Origin: UBA6136 sp964344495
GTDB lineage: Bacteria > Pseudomonadota > Gammaproteobacteria > Methylococcales > Methylococcaceae
Direction: 5' to 3'
NCBI GenBank assembly: GCA_964344495.1
Contig: CAYFNI010000018.1
Coordinates: forward strand, 1 to 29,584
DNA length: 29,584 nt
Shown here: positions 8,051 through 16,185 of the stretch, in pieces
Position numbering within the stretch: position 1 is the stretch's first letter
Layout: every line of letters starts with the position of its first letter
Notes under the pieces: generated by a model
Database searches by the model: none
What the model was told of the DNA's origin: nothing
The model's input: only the letters and a program-made list of their open reading frames with translations
Translations under genes and position numbers: made by a program

Positions 8051-9889
8051 ATGCCTGACGCCGAATCTACCACCCAATTTGATATCCCGGCCTTCCTGGC
8101 CTCTCTGACCACTCGGCCGGGTGTGTACCGCATGCTCGATGATCGAGGTGACGTAATTTACGTCGGCAAGGCCAAAAACCTCAAAAAGCGGGTATCCAGC
8201 TATTTCAGCAGCAAAGAGTGTTCGCCAAAACAACAGGCCATGGTTACCCGCATCCACTCGATTGACGTACGGGTCACGCACACCGAAGGTGAGGCTCTGC
8301 TGCTCGAAAGTCAGCTCATCAAGCAACACCGGCCGCGCTACAACATCACCTTGCGCGACGACAAGAGCTACCCCTCCATCTATGTATCCACACAGCAGCC
8401 GTTCCCAAGACTCTCGTTCCACCGGGGCGCGAAACACCGCTTGGGGCGCTATTTTGGGCCTTACCCCAGTGCCAGCGCCGTTCGGGAAAGCCTGAAGTTG
8501 CTACAGAAAATTTTTCCCGTCCGTCAATGCCGCGACTCCTACTTCGAAAACCGCTCAAGGCCGTGCCTCGAATATCAGATTGAACGCTGCACAGCGCCGT
8601 GTGTCGGTTTCATCGATGAAGCGTCCTATGCCCAGGATGTGAATGACACGCTTATGTTTCTCGAAGGTGACGGTCGCCAACTGATTGATCAACTGATCAA
8701 GCGCATGGACCACGCGGCAGTGGGGCTCCAGTTTGAAAAGGCAGCCCGCTATCGCGACCAGATCGCCAGCCTGCGTGTTGTTCTCGAGAAACAGGCCGTT
8801 CATGGGGAACATGGTGATGTTGATCTCATTGCCTGCGTGATGCAGGGGACAATCGCCTGCATTCAGATGGTTTTCATCCGCGGCGGACAACAGCTGGGTG
8901 ACCGCGCATTTTTTCCGACCATGCAGGAATCGTTTTCACCCGGCAGCGTCCTGCATGCCTTCATTGCCCAGTATTACCCGGGCAAACCGATCCCACGCGA
9001 AATTCTGGTCAGCCACGCCGTCGATGATTCCGAGCTGCTGGAAGAAGTGCTGACAGCCCAGGCGACACATGCGGTCAAAATCACCGCCCGTGTCCGGGGC
9101 GAGCGCGCGCGACGGCTGCAATTAGCCATCACCAATGCTGAGAGCACCCTCGCCGCCCGGCTGGCCAACCGACAAAATCTACATGCACGGTTTCTTGCTC
9201 TGGCTGAGGCCCTCCATTGCCCCGAGCCACCCAAGCGACTGGAATGCTTTGACATCAGCCATACTCAGGGCGAGTTGACGGTAGCCTCCTGTGTCGTCTT
9301 CGACCATCAGGGGCCGGTCAAATCCGCTTACCGCCGCTTCAATATTGAAGGGATCACACCGGGTGACGATTATGCGGCTCTGGCCCAGGCCGTCACGCGC
9401 CGATTCCAAAGGATTCGATCTGGCGAAATCGAACCGCCCGACATCCTCTTTATTGATGGTGGCGCCGGACAGGTTCATGCCGTTCAGACCGCCTTACTGG
9501 CCTTGGGCATTTCGGATGTCCGCTTGCTTGGCATCGCCAAGGGTCCAGACCGCAAGCCGGGGATGGAAGTCCTGATCCCGGCAGAATCCGGTAGCCCATT
9601 CATGCTACCCTCTCACTCCCCTGCGCTCCTGCTGATCCAGCAGATCAGGGACGAGGCGCACCGGTTCGCGATCACCGGTCATCGACAGCGCCGGGCCAAG
9701 GCCCGAAAACAGTCTGCGCTGGAGGGGATCCAAGGCCTCGGACCCAAACGACGTCAGCAACTCCTTAAACAGTTTGGTGGCTTACGGGAGATCAGCCGGG
9801 CCGGTGTCGATGCCTTGGCCAATATTGACGGCATCAGCGTCCAACTGGCACAACGAATCTACGAAACCTTTCATGAGCAGGAAACCTGA
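8051..9889 (+). CDS. uvrC: Excinuclease ABC subunit C
   Basis: UvrC cuts damaged DNA on both sides of a lesion after UvrB loading in nucleotide excision repair. From the ATG at 8051 it has 612 residues (E. coli UvrC has 610). The GIY-YIG domain opens with PGVYRM (23-28) and IYVGKAKN (36-43). A UVR motif lies near 210-245, the RNase-H-like endonuclease domain starts with CFDISH near 398 and includes FIDGGAGQ, and tandem helix-hairpin-helix elements (GIQGLGPKRR, NIDGISVQ) end the protein. An in-frame ATG at 7979 has a G-rich Shine-Dalgarno. It would add 24 residues not expected in the family and would overlap the likely promoter, so I prefer 8051. pgsA follows after 3 nt. Confidence 0.96.
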   Translation: MPDAESTTQFDIPAFLASLTTRPGVYRMLDDRGDVIYVGKAKNLKKRVSSYFSSKECSPKQQAMVTRIHSIDVRVTHTEGEALLLESQLIKQHRPRYNITLRDDKSYPSIYVSTQQPFPRLSFHRGAKHRLGRYFGPYPSASAVRESLKLLQKIFPVRQCRDSYFENRSRPCLEYQIERCTAPCVGFIDEASYAQDVNDTLMFLEGDGRQLIDQLIKRMDHAAVGLQFEKAARYRDQIASLRVVLEKQAVHGEHGDVDLIACVMQGTIACIQMVFIRGGQQLGDRAFFPTMQESFSPGSVLHAFIAQYYPGKPIPREILVSHAVDDSELLEEVLTAQATHAVKITARVRGERARRLQLAITNAESTLAARLANRQNLHARFLALAEALHCPEPPKRLECFDISHTQGELTVASCVVFDHQGPVKSAYRRFNIEGITPGDDYAALAQAVTRRFQRIRSGEIEPPDILFIDGGAGQVHAVQTALLALGISDVRLLGIAKGPDRKPGMEVLIPAESGSPFMLPSHSPALLLIQQIRDEAHRFAITGHRQRRAKARKQSALEGIQGLGPKRRQQLLKQFGGLREISRAGVDALANIDGISVQLAQRIYETFHEQET

Positions 9890-9892
9890 GTT

Positions 9893-10459
9893 ATGGAGTT
9901 AAATCTCCCCACCTACCTGACCTTGCTAAGAATCGTCCTGATTCCGGTGTTAGCGGTCCTGTTCTATCTGCCCTGGCCACATGCCCACCTCGCCTGTGCG
10001 CTGGTGTTCAGCCTGGCGGGCGTCACGGATTGGCTGGATGGCTTCCTGGCACGCCGCCTGAATCTGACAACCCGTTTCGGTGCTTTTCTCGACCCCGTAG
10101 CAGACAAGTTGATGGTGGCCGTTACCCTGGTCCTGATTGTCCAGGCCGACCCGAATCCCGCCGTGGCCGTTTCAGCCGCCATCATCATCGGCCGTGAAAT
10201 TACCATCGCATCCTTGCGGGAATGGATGGCAGAAATTGGCGAGCGCAAGAAGGTGGCCGTCTCCGCCTTGGGCAAGTGGAAAACCATGACACAGATGCTT
10301 TCGATCACCCTGCTGTTACTGGGTATGGACATCTGGAAGGAAGATCTACAGCGTCTCGGACAGTACCTACTCATGCTCGCCGCCGGTCTTACGCTGTGGT
10401 CGATGGTCCTATACCTGCGGGCAGCCATGCCTTCTTTCTCCCGGAATAAAACCATCTGA
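9893..10459 (+). CDS. pgsA: CDP-diacylglycerol--glycerol-3-phosphate 3-phosphatidyltransferase
   Basis: This integral inner-membrane enzyme makes phosphatidylglycerol phosphate from CDP-diacylglycerol and glycerol 3-phosphate, the committed step to phosphatidylglycerol and cardiolipin. It has 188 residues (E. coli PgsA has 182). The CDP-alcohol phosphotransferase signature D-x2-DG-x2-AR-x8-G-x3-D-x3-D begins at Asp46 (DWLDG, LARR) and ends in FLDPVADK; its aspartates bind metal and CDP. Several hydrophobic segments span the protein, beginning with LLRIVLIPVLAVLF. The ATG is only 3 nt after the uvrC stop, so the two are translationally linked. The uvrC-pgsA order is the classical gammaproteobacterial one. 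Confidence 0.96.
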   Translation: MELNLPTYLTLLRIVLIPVLAVLFYLPWPHAHLACALVFSLAGVTDWLDGFLARRLNLTTRFGAFLDPVADKLMVAVTLVLIVQADPNPAVAVSAAIIIGREITIASLREWMAEIGERKKVAVSALGKWKTMTQMLSITLLLLGMDIWKEDLQRLGQYLLMLAAGLTLWSMVLYLRAAMPSFSRNKTI

Positions 10460-10463
10460 AGTA

Positions 10464-10492
10464 TTGACAGAGCCTCAATAGCCCCTTAATAT
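10464..10492 (+). promoter_or_regulatory. Strong sigma-70 promoter of the tRNA-Gly/tRNA-Cys unit
   Basis: A perfect -35 TTGACA (10464-10469), a 17-bp spacer and a -10 TAATAT (10487-10492) lie just after the pgsA stop. The predicted start is about 10 nt before tRNA-Gly. Confidence 0.75.
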
Positions 10493-10509
10493 TCACGGCT
10501 TCAAGCGAT

Positions 10510-10585
<76 letters not shown>

Positions 10586-10683
10586 AATTCTTCAACCGCC
10601 ATTAGTGCGGTATCGGTAAAAACCGATTCTCGATAGTGACCTAGGATATATCTTATCCGTTAAATCAGGTTCACGAACCCATT

Positions 10684-10757
10684 GGCGCGTTAGCAAAGCG
10701 GTTATGCAGTGGATTGCAAATCCATCTAGGGCGGTTCGACTCCGCCACGCGCCTCCA
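10684..10757 (+). tRNA. tRNA-Cys (anticodon GCA)
   Basis: A 74-nt cloverleaf with acceptor GGCGCGT/ACGCGCC, anticodon loop ATTGCAAAT and encoded CCA. It lies 98 nt after tRNA-Gly, probably on one transcript. The spacer holds two small hairpins (CCGC/GCGG and ATCGGT/ACCGAT) but no U-tract. Confidence 0.96.
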
Positions 10758-11191
10758 TTAAATACCCTTCCGCGTCCCGGTCTGCTGAATGACCGACATG
10801 ATCGACCCACCTGTCCGTGCAGGCCTAAAGTAACCAGCGCATGCATCGGCATTCACTCTTTTAACAAATCGGTTTACGCCAAACCCACCGCCGGTCAGGG
10901 GCTCAGCGCCGAGTTTGATACCTGACGGAGTGCCGTGACAACGCCCACCCTAAGGAACTTACGCGCAAAATTCCGTCGAATTCAAGTCCGAGTCAGTGGA
11001 CCGGCTGCTCCCGCCCTGCCGAAAATGGATTGAAAAACGCATTTCAGGCAGACTCACGAGTTAACCCCTCCTTCCAACCTGTGCGCGATACCCCAAACCT
11101 CCGGAGCCGATGCCGTATGAAGGACAGACTTGATGCTCGCTATCCAACCCTGATCTCGTCAGAGGCCCGCCAGCCGCCCGAAGTCAGGCAC
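10758..11191 (+). other. Intergenic stretch before the MutS-like gene
   Basis: No recognised gene is present. A 5-bp hairpin CGGTC/GACCG (about 10780-10797) lacks a U-tract. The tRNA-Leu that follows tRNA-Cys in E. coli is absent. The reading frame of the next gene is open back to about 11030, so part of this stretch could be coding if translation starts at TTG 11030 or ATG 11117. Confidence 0.5.
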
Positions 11192-12733
11192 ATGACCGAT
11201 GATTCATTGGTCGCCCCGGTCATTGAAGCCTCCACCTTTAGCTCCATTGAGGTCGACAAACTGTTCGACAGCGTCAACTACGCCCGGACGCGACTGGGTC
11301 AGGCAACGCTTTACCGCTCCTTGCGCGACCCGTTGTCCGATTTCGACCTGTTGAAGAGCAAGCAGGATGCCGTACGAGAACTCGAGCACCAACCCGCCTT
11401 GCGTCAGCAATTGGAAGCGCTGGTCAAACGCGCTCAGGCACGGGAACAAGACCTCTACCATCTGCTGTATGGCAGCTTCATGGGGATGTTCAGCTCACGT
11501 GCTCACGAGCTGGAACTGGAGGGCTACGGGTATGGTGCCTACATCAGCGGCACGCAATGCCTGCTGGATCTGGTCGAAGGGGCGGATCACATCCAGGGTA
11601 CGCAGAGTGCCTATCTGACCGCTGTACTCGACCGCATCAGGGACTTTCGGTCGTCGCGCGCCTACTCCTTGGCCAAAGGCCCGGCCTATCGAACCGAGAA
11701 AGGCATCATAACGAGGGAGGAAAAACGCTGGTATACCCCGGCGATTCGCTTCAACCCCTCCCTGTTCAAGCCGGTCGGGCTGACGCTGTTCATCCTTGCA
11801 CTCCTGCTGGCAGTCGAATTCGTGCCGCTGCTGCTGGATATGCTCGCCTCGTTTGCCTCGGCCCTCTGGCTGTTTCTGCTGCCCCTGGGCATGCTCTACA
11901 TCCCCGTGGTTGGTGGCTTTGACCGAGACGGCTGCATCTACCCCCTCCGAGAGATCTTCCGCAGCTCGCCGGAATTGCAACGCGCCCTGGACGGTCTCGG
12001 CCAACTGGATGAGTTGCTTAGCTTCATTCATGTGCGGGAAGCCTTCCCCCACCCGATGTGCCTGCCCGAACTACTGGACCTGCCCCACCATCGCCTCAAG
12101 GTGAGTGAGGCACGCAATCCGATTCTCGCCAAGGAGAACGCGAACTATGTCGGCAACGACATCGACTTGACTGAAGCGCGCCTGACACTGATCACCGGTC
12201 CGAACAGCGGCGGCAAGACTGCTTTCTGCAAAACCCTCGCACAAGTTCAACTGCTAGCCCAAATCGGCGGTTACGTTCCGGCCGCTGCCGCGCAGATAAC
12301 GGTTGCCGATCGGATTGACTATCAGATGCCGGAAATCAGCCATCTGAACGATGGCGAGGGTCGCTTCGGTACCGAGTTGCGCCGTACCAAGGAGATTTTC
12401 CTTGCCACGACTCCCCGCAGCTTCGTCATCATGGACGAACTGTCCGAAGGCACCACTCATGAAGAAAAGATCGAAATCTCCATGGCGATCCTCGAGGGGT
12501 TCCACCAGAAGGGCAACAACACACTGCTGATTACCCACAATCACGAACTGGTCGACCAGATGCTCGGCAAAGGCATCGGCATCGCGCGTCAGGTGGAATT
12601 CCTGAATGACCAGCCGACCTATCGCGTTATTGAGGGAATCTCTCGCGTCAGTCACGCCGATCGCGTCGCCCGCAAGATCGGTTTTTCCAAGGACGACATT
12701 GCCCGTTATCTTGCTGAAGATCGCCAGGGCTAG
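11192..12733 (+). CDS. Membrane-anchored MutS-like ATPase
   Basis: From the ATG at 11192 the protein has 513 residues. The N-terminal half matches the MutS core (SVNYARTRLGQATLY and following helices). The C-terminal half is the MutS ATPase: Walker A GPNSGGKT near 336-343, a signature region EGRFGTELRR, and Walker B VIMDELSEGTT near 412-422. It lacks the N-terminal mismatch-recognition domain of MutS. Between core and ATPase, residues about 194-243 form two strongly hydrophobic segments (VGLTLFILALLLAVEF; ALWLFLLPLGMLYI) that should span the membrane. It is therefore not the mismatch-repair MutS but one of the MutS-related ATPases whose role is unknown. Longer starts (ATG 11117, TTG 11030) are open but upstream residues show no family match and have poor ribosome sites. 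Confidence 0.85.
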   Translation: MTDDSLVAPVIEASTFSSIEVDKLFDSVNYARTRLGQATLYRSLRDPLSDFDLLKSKQDAVRELEHQPALRQQLEALVKRAQAREQDLYHLLYGSFMGMFSSRAHELELEGYGYGAYISGTQCLLDLVEGADHIQGTQSAYLTAVLDRIRDFRSSRAYSLAKGPAYRTEKGIITREEKRWYTPAIRFNPSLFKPVGLTLFILALLLAVEFVPLLLDMLASFASALWLFLLPLGMLYIPVVGGFDRDGCIYPLREIFRSSPELQRALDGLGQLDELLSFIHVREAFPHPMCLPELLDLPHHRLKVSEARNPILAKENANYVGNDIDLTEARLTLITGPNSGGKTAFCKTLAQVQLLAQIGGYVPAAAAQITVADRIDYQMPEISHLNDGEGRFGTELRRTKEIFLATTPRSFVIMDELSEGTTHEEKIEISMAILEGFHQKGNNTLLITHNHELVDQMLGKGIGIARQVEFLNDQPTYRVIEGISRVSHADRVARKIGFSKDDIARYLAEDRQG

Positions 12734-12795
12734 AATGAACCAAGGTTCACCACGTGCAGCACACTGTGTTTTGACCTAGCCAGATCCAGGGCCGC

Positions 12796-13281
12796 TCAGT
12801 CGAACAGGTCCAGCTGACGAGGGGCTATTCGGTCGCCGAGGCGAATAGGGCCGCCATCGATGACCTGCGCCGTAAACCCGCCATGTCCGCGCATTGCCCG
12901 AAACCCTGGCTCGCCCAAGGCGTCCAGCATGCGGCGACAGGGCGCGCAGGGGCCGGTCAAACGCAGAATCGCCGCACCTATGTGATAGGCATGCCCGATG
13001 TGCAAGCGGGACGGATCACAACGCAGCAGCAGATTACGGCGCAGCACGAAGGGCTCCGGGGAGTGTCCCATGGCCTCGGCGATGAAGCTCAAATCCGTCT
13101 CGGTGATCAGCGTGACTTCCCGCAGCGGATGGCGGCCAGCTGCATGATCGCCGACCAGCCCGATCCCCGCCTGCACCTCACACTGGTCGACTGACTGCAC
13201 TCGCCCACGATGGCGGGTTCGCAGCCCAATCCAGACCAGGGCGCCCTCATCTGCCTTACACCCGCTGATCACCCCGGCCAT
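12796..13281 (-). CDS. MOSC domain protein
   Basis: The 161-residue protein looks like a stand-alone MOSC (molybdenum cofactor sulfurase C-terminal) domain. It has R-x-R-x-type contacts near the N-terminus, a RRNLLL motif at 81-86 and a conserved TGPCAPC at 109-115 with the characteristic cysteine, followed by a region ending GGPIRLGDRI. Family members bind molybdenum cofactor or carry sulfur; small ones such as YiiM act in reduction of N-hydroxylated compounds. The substrate here is unknown. Its start lies 15 nt after cbpM with only a weak ribosome site, so it is probably the last gene of a cbpA-cbpM-MOSC unit. Its end faces the MutS-like gene (convergent). Confidence 0.85.
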   Translation of the reverse strand: MAGVISGCKADEGALVWIGLRTRHRGRVQSVDQCEVQAGIGLVGDHAAGRHPLREVTLITETDLSFIAEAMGHSPEPFVLRRNLLLRCDPSRLHIGHAYHIGAAILRLTGPCAPCRRMLDALGEPGFRAMRGHGGFTAQVIDGGPIRLGDRIAPRQLDLFD

Positions 13282-13296
13282 GCCGACCAGCCGGGA

Positions 13297-13620
13297 TCAG
13301 TCACGCACCCTGGTGACGCGTTCAGTGCGAAGTTCAGCTTCAAGTTCCTCGATCCGCTCCAGCAATCGGAAGCCCAGGGCCAGTGCATGTAGATCAAGGT
13401 TAAGATCAAGATCTTCCCGCAAGCGCCTCAGCCGACTCGCCAGCCCCATGCTGTGCTGATTGAACAACCATTCCTGGGCAACTGATCCGGCGGGCCGCAG
13501 GATCCCCAGTTCCACCAACTCCACCACCTGAGCGGACGAGAGCCCGGAAACCTCCGAAAACTCGCTCAACGTGAGCCAGATCAGTTCAGCCTGAATTACA
13601 TTACCGGTCGTTTGCATCAT
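13297..13620 (-). CDS. cbpM: Chaperone modulator CbpM
   Basis: The 107-residue protein starts at the double ATG 13620/13617, behind a GAGG ribosome site 6 nt upstream. E. coli CbpM has 101 residues. The N-terminal half (WLTLSEFSEVSGLS, ELVELGILRP) is a MerR-like helix-turn-helix fold, and the C-terminal half is a long charged helix (SRLRRLREDLDLNLDLHALA, then IEELEAELRTE). CbpM binds the J-domain of CbpA and blocks its co-chaperone and DNA-binding activity. The gene follows cbpA by 13 nt, which fits that partnership. A longer frame upstream overlaps cbpA and lacks similarity. Confidence 0.92.
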   Translation of the reverse strand: MMQTTGNVIQAELIWLTLSEFSEVSGLSSAQVVELVELGILRPAGSVAQEWLFNQHSMGLASRLRRLREDLDLNLDLHALALGFRLLERIEELEAELRTERVTRVRD

Positions 13621-13633
13621 GAAAAACCTCGTC

Positions 13634-14641
13634 TCACTCGGCTGCAGGCCCGCGGGTCCAATGCGCTCGCGGTTTGAAGGTCGACACGTCAGCCAGTTCC
13701 TGCAGCAGCGATTTTTCACGCTCGCTCAACGCTGTCGGGGTCACGACCTGAACCATCACCAACAAATCGCCGTGTCCGTCGCGAGGTTTAGGCAACCCCT
13801 TCCCGGCGAGTCGCAATTTGCGCCCGGACGTTATACCGGCCGGGATCTTCAGGCTAACCGGCCCCGCCAATGTCGGCACCTCGATGGTCGCACCCAAGGC
13901 TGCTTCCCAGGGCGCCACGGGCACGTCCAGATACAGGTCATGCTCGCTGGGCCGAAACAACGGGTGCGGCTTGAGGCTGATATTGAGGTAGAGATCGCCG
14001 TTGCGACCACCGTGCAAACCCTGACCGCCCTTGCCCGGCAAGCGCAGCTTTTGTCCATCGGTGGCGCCCTTGGGAATCCGCGCCTTGAATGAGCGGGGCA
14101 CACGGCGCACATGGCCCCCCGCATCGTATTCGGGCATGTCGAGGTGAAGCTCAAGAGTCGTCCCCTCTGCGGCCTGTTCCAGCGTCACGGCGGCCGTGAC
14201 TTCGAAATCCTGACCCGGCTGCGGAAAGGGGTGTCCATGCTTTTGCTGACCTGCGCGGAAACCACTCCGGGCACCCCGCGCCCGGGCCAACTCCTCGAAC
14301 AGATCGGCCAGATCAATTCCCTCGAATCCGCCCGCCGTGGCGAAGTCGGCCGTATTGAAGCCACCCTGACCCGCCTGTGCGAAATGGCTGGCCCAATCGG
14401 GCGGAGGCTGAAACTGCTCGCCGCTCGAATGACGGCCGAGTTCATCATAGGCCTTGCGTAGCTCGGCATCCTTGAGCGTCTTGTAGGCTTCATTCACCTC
14501 CTTGAATTTCTCCTCCCCGTCGGGATCCTTGGAAATATCCGGGTGATATTGATGCGCCAGCTTACGGTAAGCCTTCTTGATCTCATCGGTGCTCGCATCA
14601 CGCGCCACACCGAGTGTTGCGTAATAATCCTTGAATTTCAT
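13634..14641 (-). CDS. cbpA: Curved DNA-binding protein, DnaJ-type co-chaperone
   Basis: CbpA is a J-domain co-chaperone that stimulates DnaK ATPase and can also bind curved DNA in the nucleoid. The 335-residue protein starts with a J-domain (1-70) containing the HPD motif at 33-35. A Gly/Phe-containing linker follows (about 70-135), then two beta-rich substrate-binding domains with the repeated pattern RIPKGATDGQKLRLPGKG and KIPAGITSGRKLRLAGKG. There is no CxxCxGxG zinc domain, which separates CbpA from DnaJ. E. coli CbpA has 306 residues; the extra length is mainly in the linker. A GGATGGGG ribosome site precedes the ATG. It heads a unit with cbpM and a MOSC gene, and a heat-shock-like promoter lies upstream. 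Confidence 0.95.
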   Translation of the reverse strand: MKFKDYYATLGVARDASTDEIKKAYRKLAHQYHPDISKDPDGEEKFKEVNEAYKTLKDAELRKAYDELGRHSSGEQFQPPPDWASHFAQAGQGGFNTADFATAGGFEGIDLADLFEELARARGARSGFRAGQQKHGHPFPQPGQDFEVTAAVTLEQAAEGTTLELHLDMPEYDAGGHVRRVPRSFKARIPKGATDGQKLRLPGKGGQGLHGGRNGDLYLNISLKPHPLFRPSEHDLYLDVPVAPWEAALGATIEVPTLAGPVSLKIPAGITSGRKLRLAGKGLPKPRDGHGDLLVMVQVVTPTALSEREKSLLQELADVSTFKPRAHWTRGPAAE

Positions 14642-14772
14642 GTCCCCATCCTTCGCCCCTGATCGTTGAACTCACTGCTGCATCGAGGGATCATCCCCTC
14701 TCACCTTGAAACTGCCCGTGCAGCGGCACAGCATGCCGAATCGACTCCCCGCTCCAAACAGCCGAGAGCCTG

Positions 14773-14813
14773 ACTATACCGCAGAGATGAGCAGTCCAAT
14801 CGACCGATTCAAG
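14773..14813 (-). promoter_or_regulatory. Possible sigma-32 plus sigma-70 promoters of cbpA
   Basis: On the minus strand CTTGAAT (14807-14813) is followed after 14 bp by GCTCATCT (14785-14792). This is close to the heat-shock consensus CTTGAAA-N(11-16)-CCCCATNT. A few bases further is TATAGT (14773-14778), a good sigma-70 -10 box with TTGGAC about 15 bp before it. The leader to the cbpA start would be about 130 nt. Confidence 0.45.
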
Positions 14814-14824
14814 GGGCGCTGCCC

Positions 14825-15340
14825 TCAGGCAACAAAGGCATGTTCGACCGGAAGACCCAAAACTTCGCCCAAATCGCTCAGAAACACGCGTTCACCGTCA
14901 CTGATCGGCTCTCCGCCAAACCCCATGAAGCCACCTTCGCGTGCCGCGGCCGCTACGCGCAGGGCCAGATCCATGAGAAACGCCGCATAACCCGCTGCAT
15001 CCTCTGCATGCCCCTTGGCCTTGATCACCGTCATCGCCTCCTGGGCGCGTGTCACCGCCTGGCGATGATAGTAGGCCTGGGTCTCGTTAAACTCCGTCTG
15101 GTCAGCCGCCTCCCTGATCTCGCTCACGGCGGCGCGCCACTCGGCCGGATCGCAGACATCCCGCAACAACGTGTTATCCCCCTGTATCGCGGCCAGCATG
15201 GCGGCGGCAGGGGCAACAGCCTCTTTCAGACTACCGATCAGGCCGCTGGCCGTGGCCGAAGCCGCGGCAACCACAACCAGATGCGGAACCTCGCGCACAA
15301 CATGCCATTCGGCATCGGTAAAGTCGGTCTTGCTGATCAT
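14825..15340 (-). CDS. Conserved-looking protein of unknown function, 171 residues
   Basis: I do not recognise a characterised family. The frame is open far upstream, but residues before the ATG at 15340 look like translated intergenic DNA. From MISKTDFTDAEW onward the composition is that of a real globular protein, so I start there; the ribosome site is poor. It is mostly helical: an N-terminal hydrophobic Ala/Val stretch (HLVVVAAASATASGLIGSLK, about 20-39), then acidic helices (DPAEWRAAVSEIREAAD), then a second Ala-rich helix region (AAGYAAFLMDLALRVAAAAR) and a Gly-rich loop GGFMGFGGEPIS near the C-terminus. No signal peptide or cysteine motif is seen. It lies upstream of cbpA on the same strand but is separated from it by the putative heat-shock promoter, so co-function is uncertain. 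Confidence 0.65.
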   Translation of the reverse strand: MISKTDFTDAEWHVVREVPHLVVVAAASATASGLIGSLKEAVAPAAAMLAAIQGDNTLLRDVCDPAEWRAAVSEIREAADQTEFNETQAYYHRQAVTRAQEAMTVIKAKGHAEDAAGYAAFLMDLALRVAAAAREGGFMGFGGEPISDGERVFLSDLGEVLGLPVEHAFVA

Positions 15341-15576
15341 GCTGCAGTTCGTGCCATTTGGGTCAAAATGCGAACGACCCCACATACGGTGGATCCCATT
15401 TGGCAGCCCACGCATACAGGGTCTCATTTCCAGTGAGGATACCGAATCGTGGGGATCTCGTGCAGTCGGGCTGGGCGCTAATGCCACTACCTGTCGCGCT
15501 GGTCCCTCCGTGCAGGTCGTGAATGCGCCCGCCAGCCGACAACCGCAAAGATATCCCCCGCCCGGCCGCGGGGCTT

Positions 15577-15585
15577 TGCTAAAAT
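15577..15585 (+). promoter_or_regulatory. Extended -10 promoter candidate for ubiC-ubiA
   Basis: TGCTAAAAT (TG 15577-15578, -10 box TAAAAT 15580-15585) fits an extended -10 element. Transcription would begin near 15592, a few nt before the most upstream plausible ubiC start. No -35 box is evident. Confidence 0.4.
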
Positions 15586-15608
15586 GGCCTCCATTTGAGT
15601 GTGTCCTT

Positions 15609-16175
15609 TTGAACCGCCGTAGCCAGCTATTTGTGACCCCACCCCGCTGGCGGCCAACCCGCAAGGGCACCACTCCCTTTGCCCGTGGCCTGCTGGGGAG
15701 TTGGCTTTACGAACCCGGATCGCTCACCCAGCGCTTGCAGGGTTTGTATGGAGCTCGATTCCGGGTCGTGCTCGTAAACCAGACTTGGGCCAAACCCTGG
15801 ATTGAGGAATCCCGCGCACTGGGATTGACGGGGGGGCAACAGGCGCTGGTCCGGGAAGTTCTGCTGCAGAATGGGGATGAGCCGGTGATTGCGGCGCGCA
15901 GCGTTATTCCGAAGGCGACCCTGCAGGGCGCCGACCGGCGGCTTTCGCGATTGGGCACTCGTCCCCTGGGTCAAATCCTGTTTGCAAACCCAAGGCTGCA
16001 AAAGTGCCGGCTGGATATCACCCAAGTCCCGCCGGCCTACTGGCGCGAGCAATCAGCCATGCAGCCGGTCTCCGACCGGACCGTCTGGGGCCGTCGCTCG
16101 TTGTACCAGCTCGGGCATGAACATCGCCTGCTGGTCGCCGAATTTTTTCTGCCGTCACTGTTAACCCACGCCTGA
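15609..16175 (+). CDS. ubiC: Chorismate lyase
   Basis: UbiC converts chorismate to 4-hydroxybenzoate and pyruvate, the first step of ubiquinone synthesis, in the cytoplasm. The protein shows the family pattern: PPRWRP and WLYEPGSLTQRL near the N-terminus, VREVLL followed by EPVIAARSVIP (the Arg of REVLL corresponds to E. coli Arg76), LGTRPLGQILF, VWGRRSLY and the closing VAEFFLP (Glu equivalent to E. coli Glu155). No ATG lies near the expected N-terminus. TTG 15609 (188 residues) or GTG 15633 (180 residues) are the likely starts; neither has a strong ribosome site. I list 15609 because it lies just behind the promoter candidate. ubiA begins 10 nt after the stop, so the two form an operon. Confidence 0.9.
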   Translation: MNRRSQLFVTPPRWRPTRKGTTPFARGLLGSWLYEPGSLTQRLQGLYGARFRVVLVNQTWAKPWIEESRALGLTGGQQALVREVLLQNGDEPVIAARSVIPKATLQGADRRLSRLGTRPLGQILFANPRLQKCRLDITQVPPAYWREQSAMQPVSDRTVWGRRSLYQLGHEHRLLVAEFFLPSLLTHA

Positions 16176-16185
16176 TAGCCGTACC

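Noticed and set aside
14704..14735. Plus-strand CTTGAAA as a heat-shock promoter
   Set aside because: It points away from cbpA, has no acceptable -10 element and no plus-strand gene follows.
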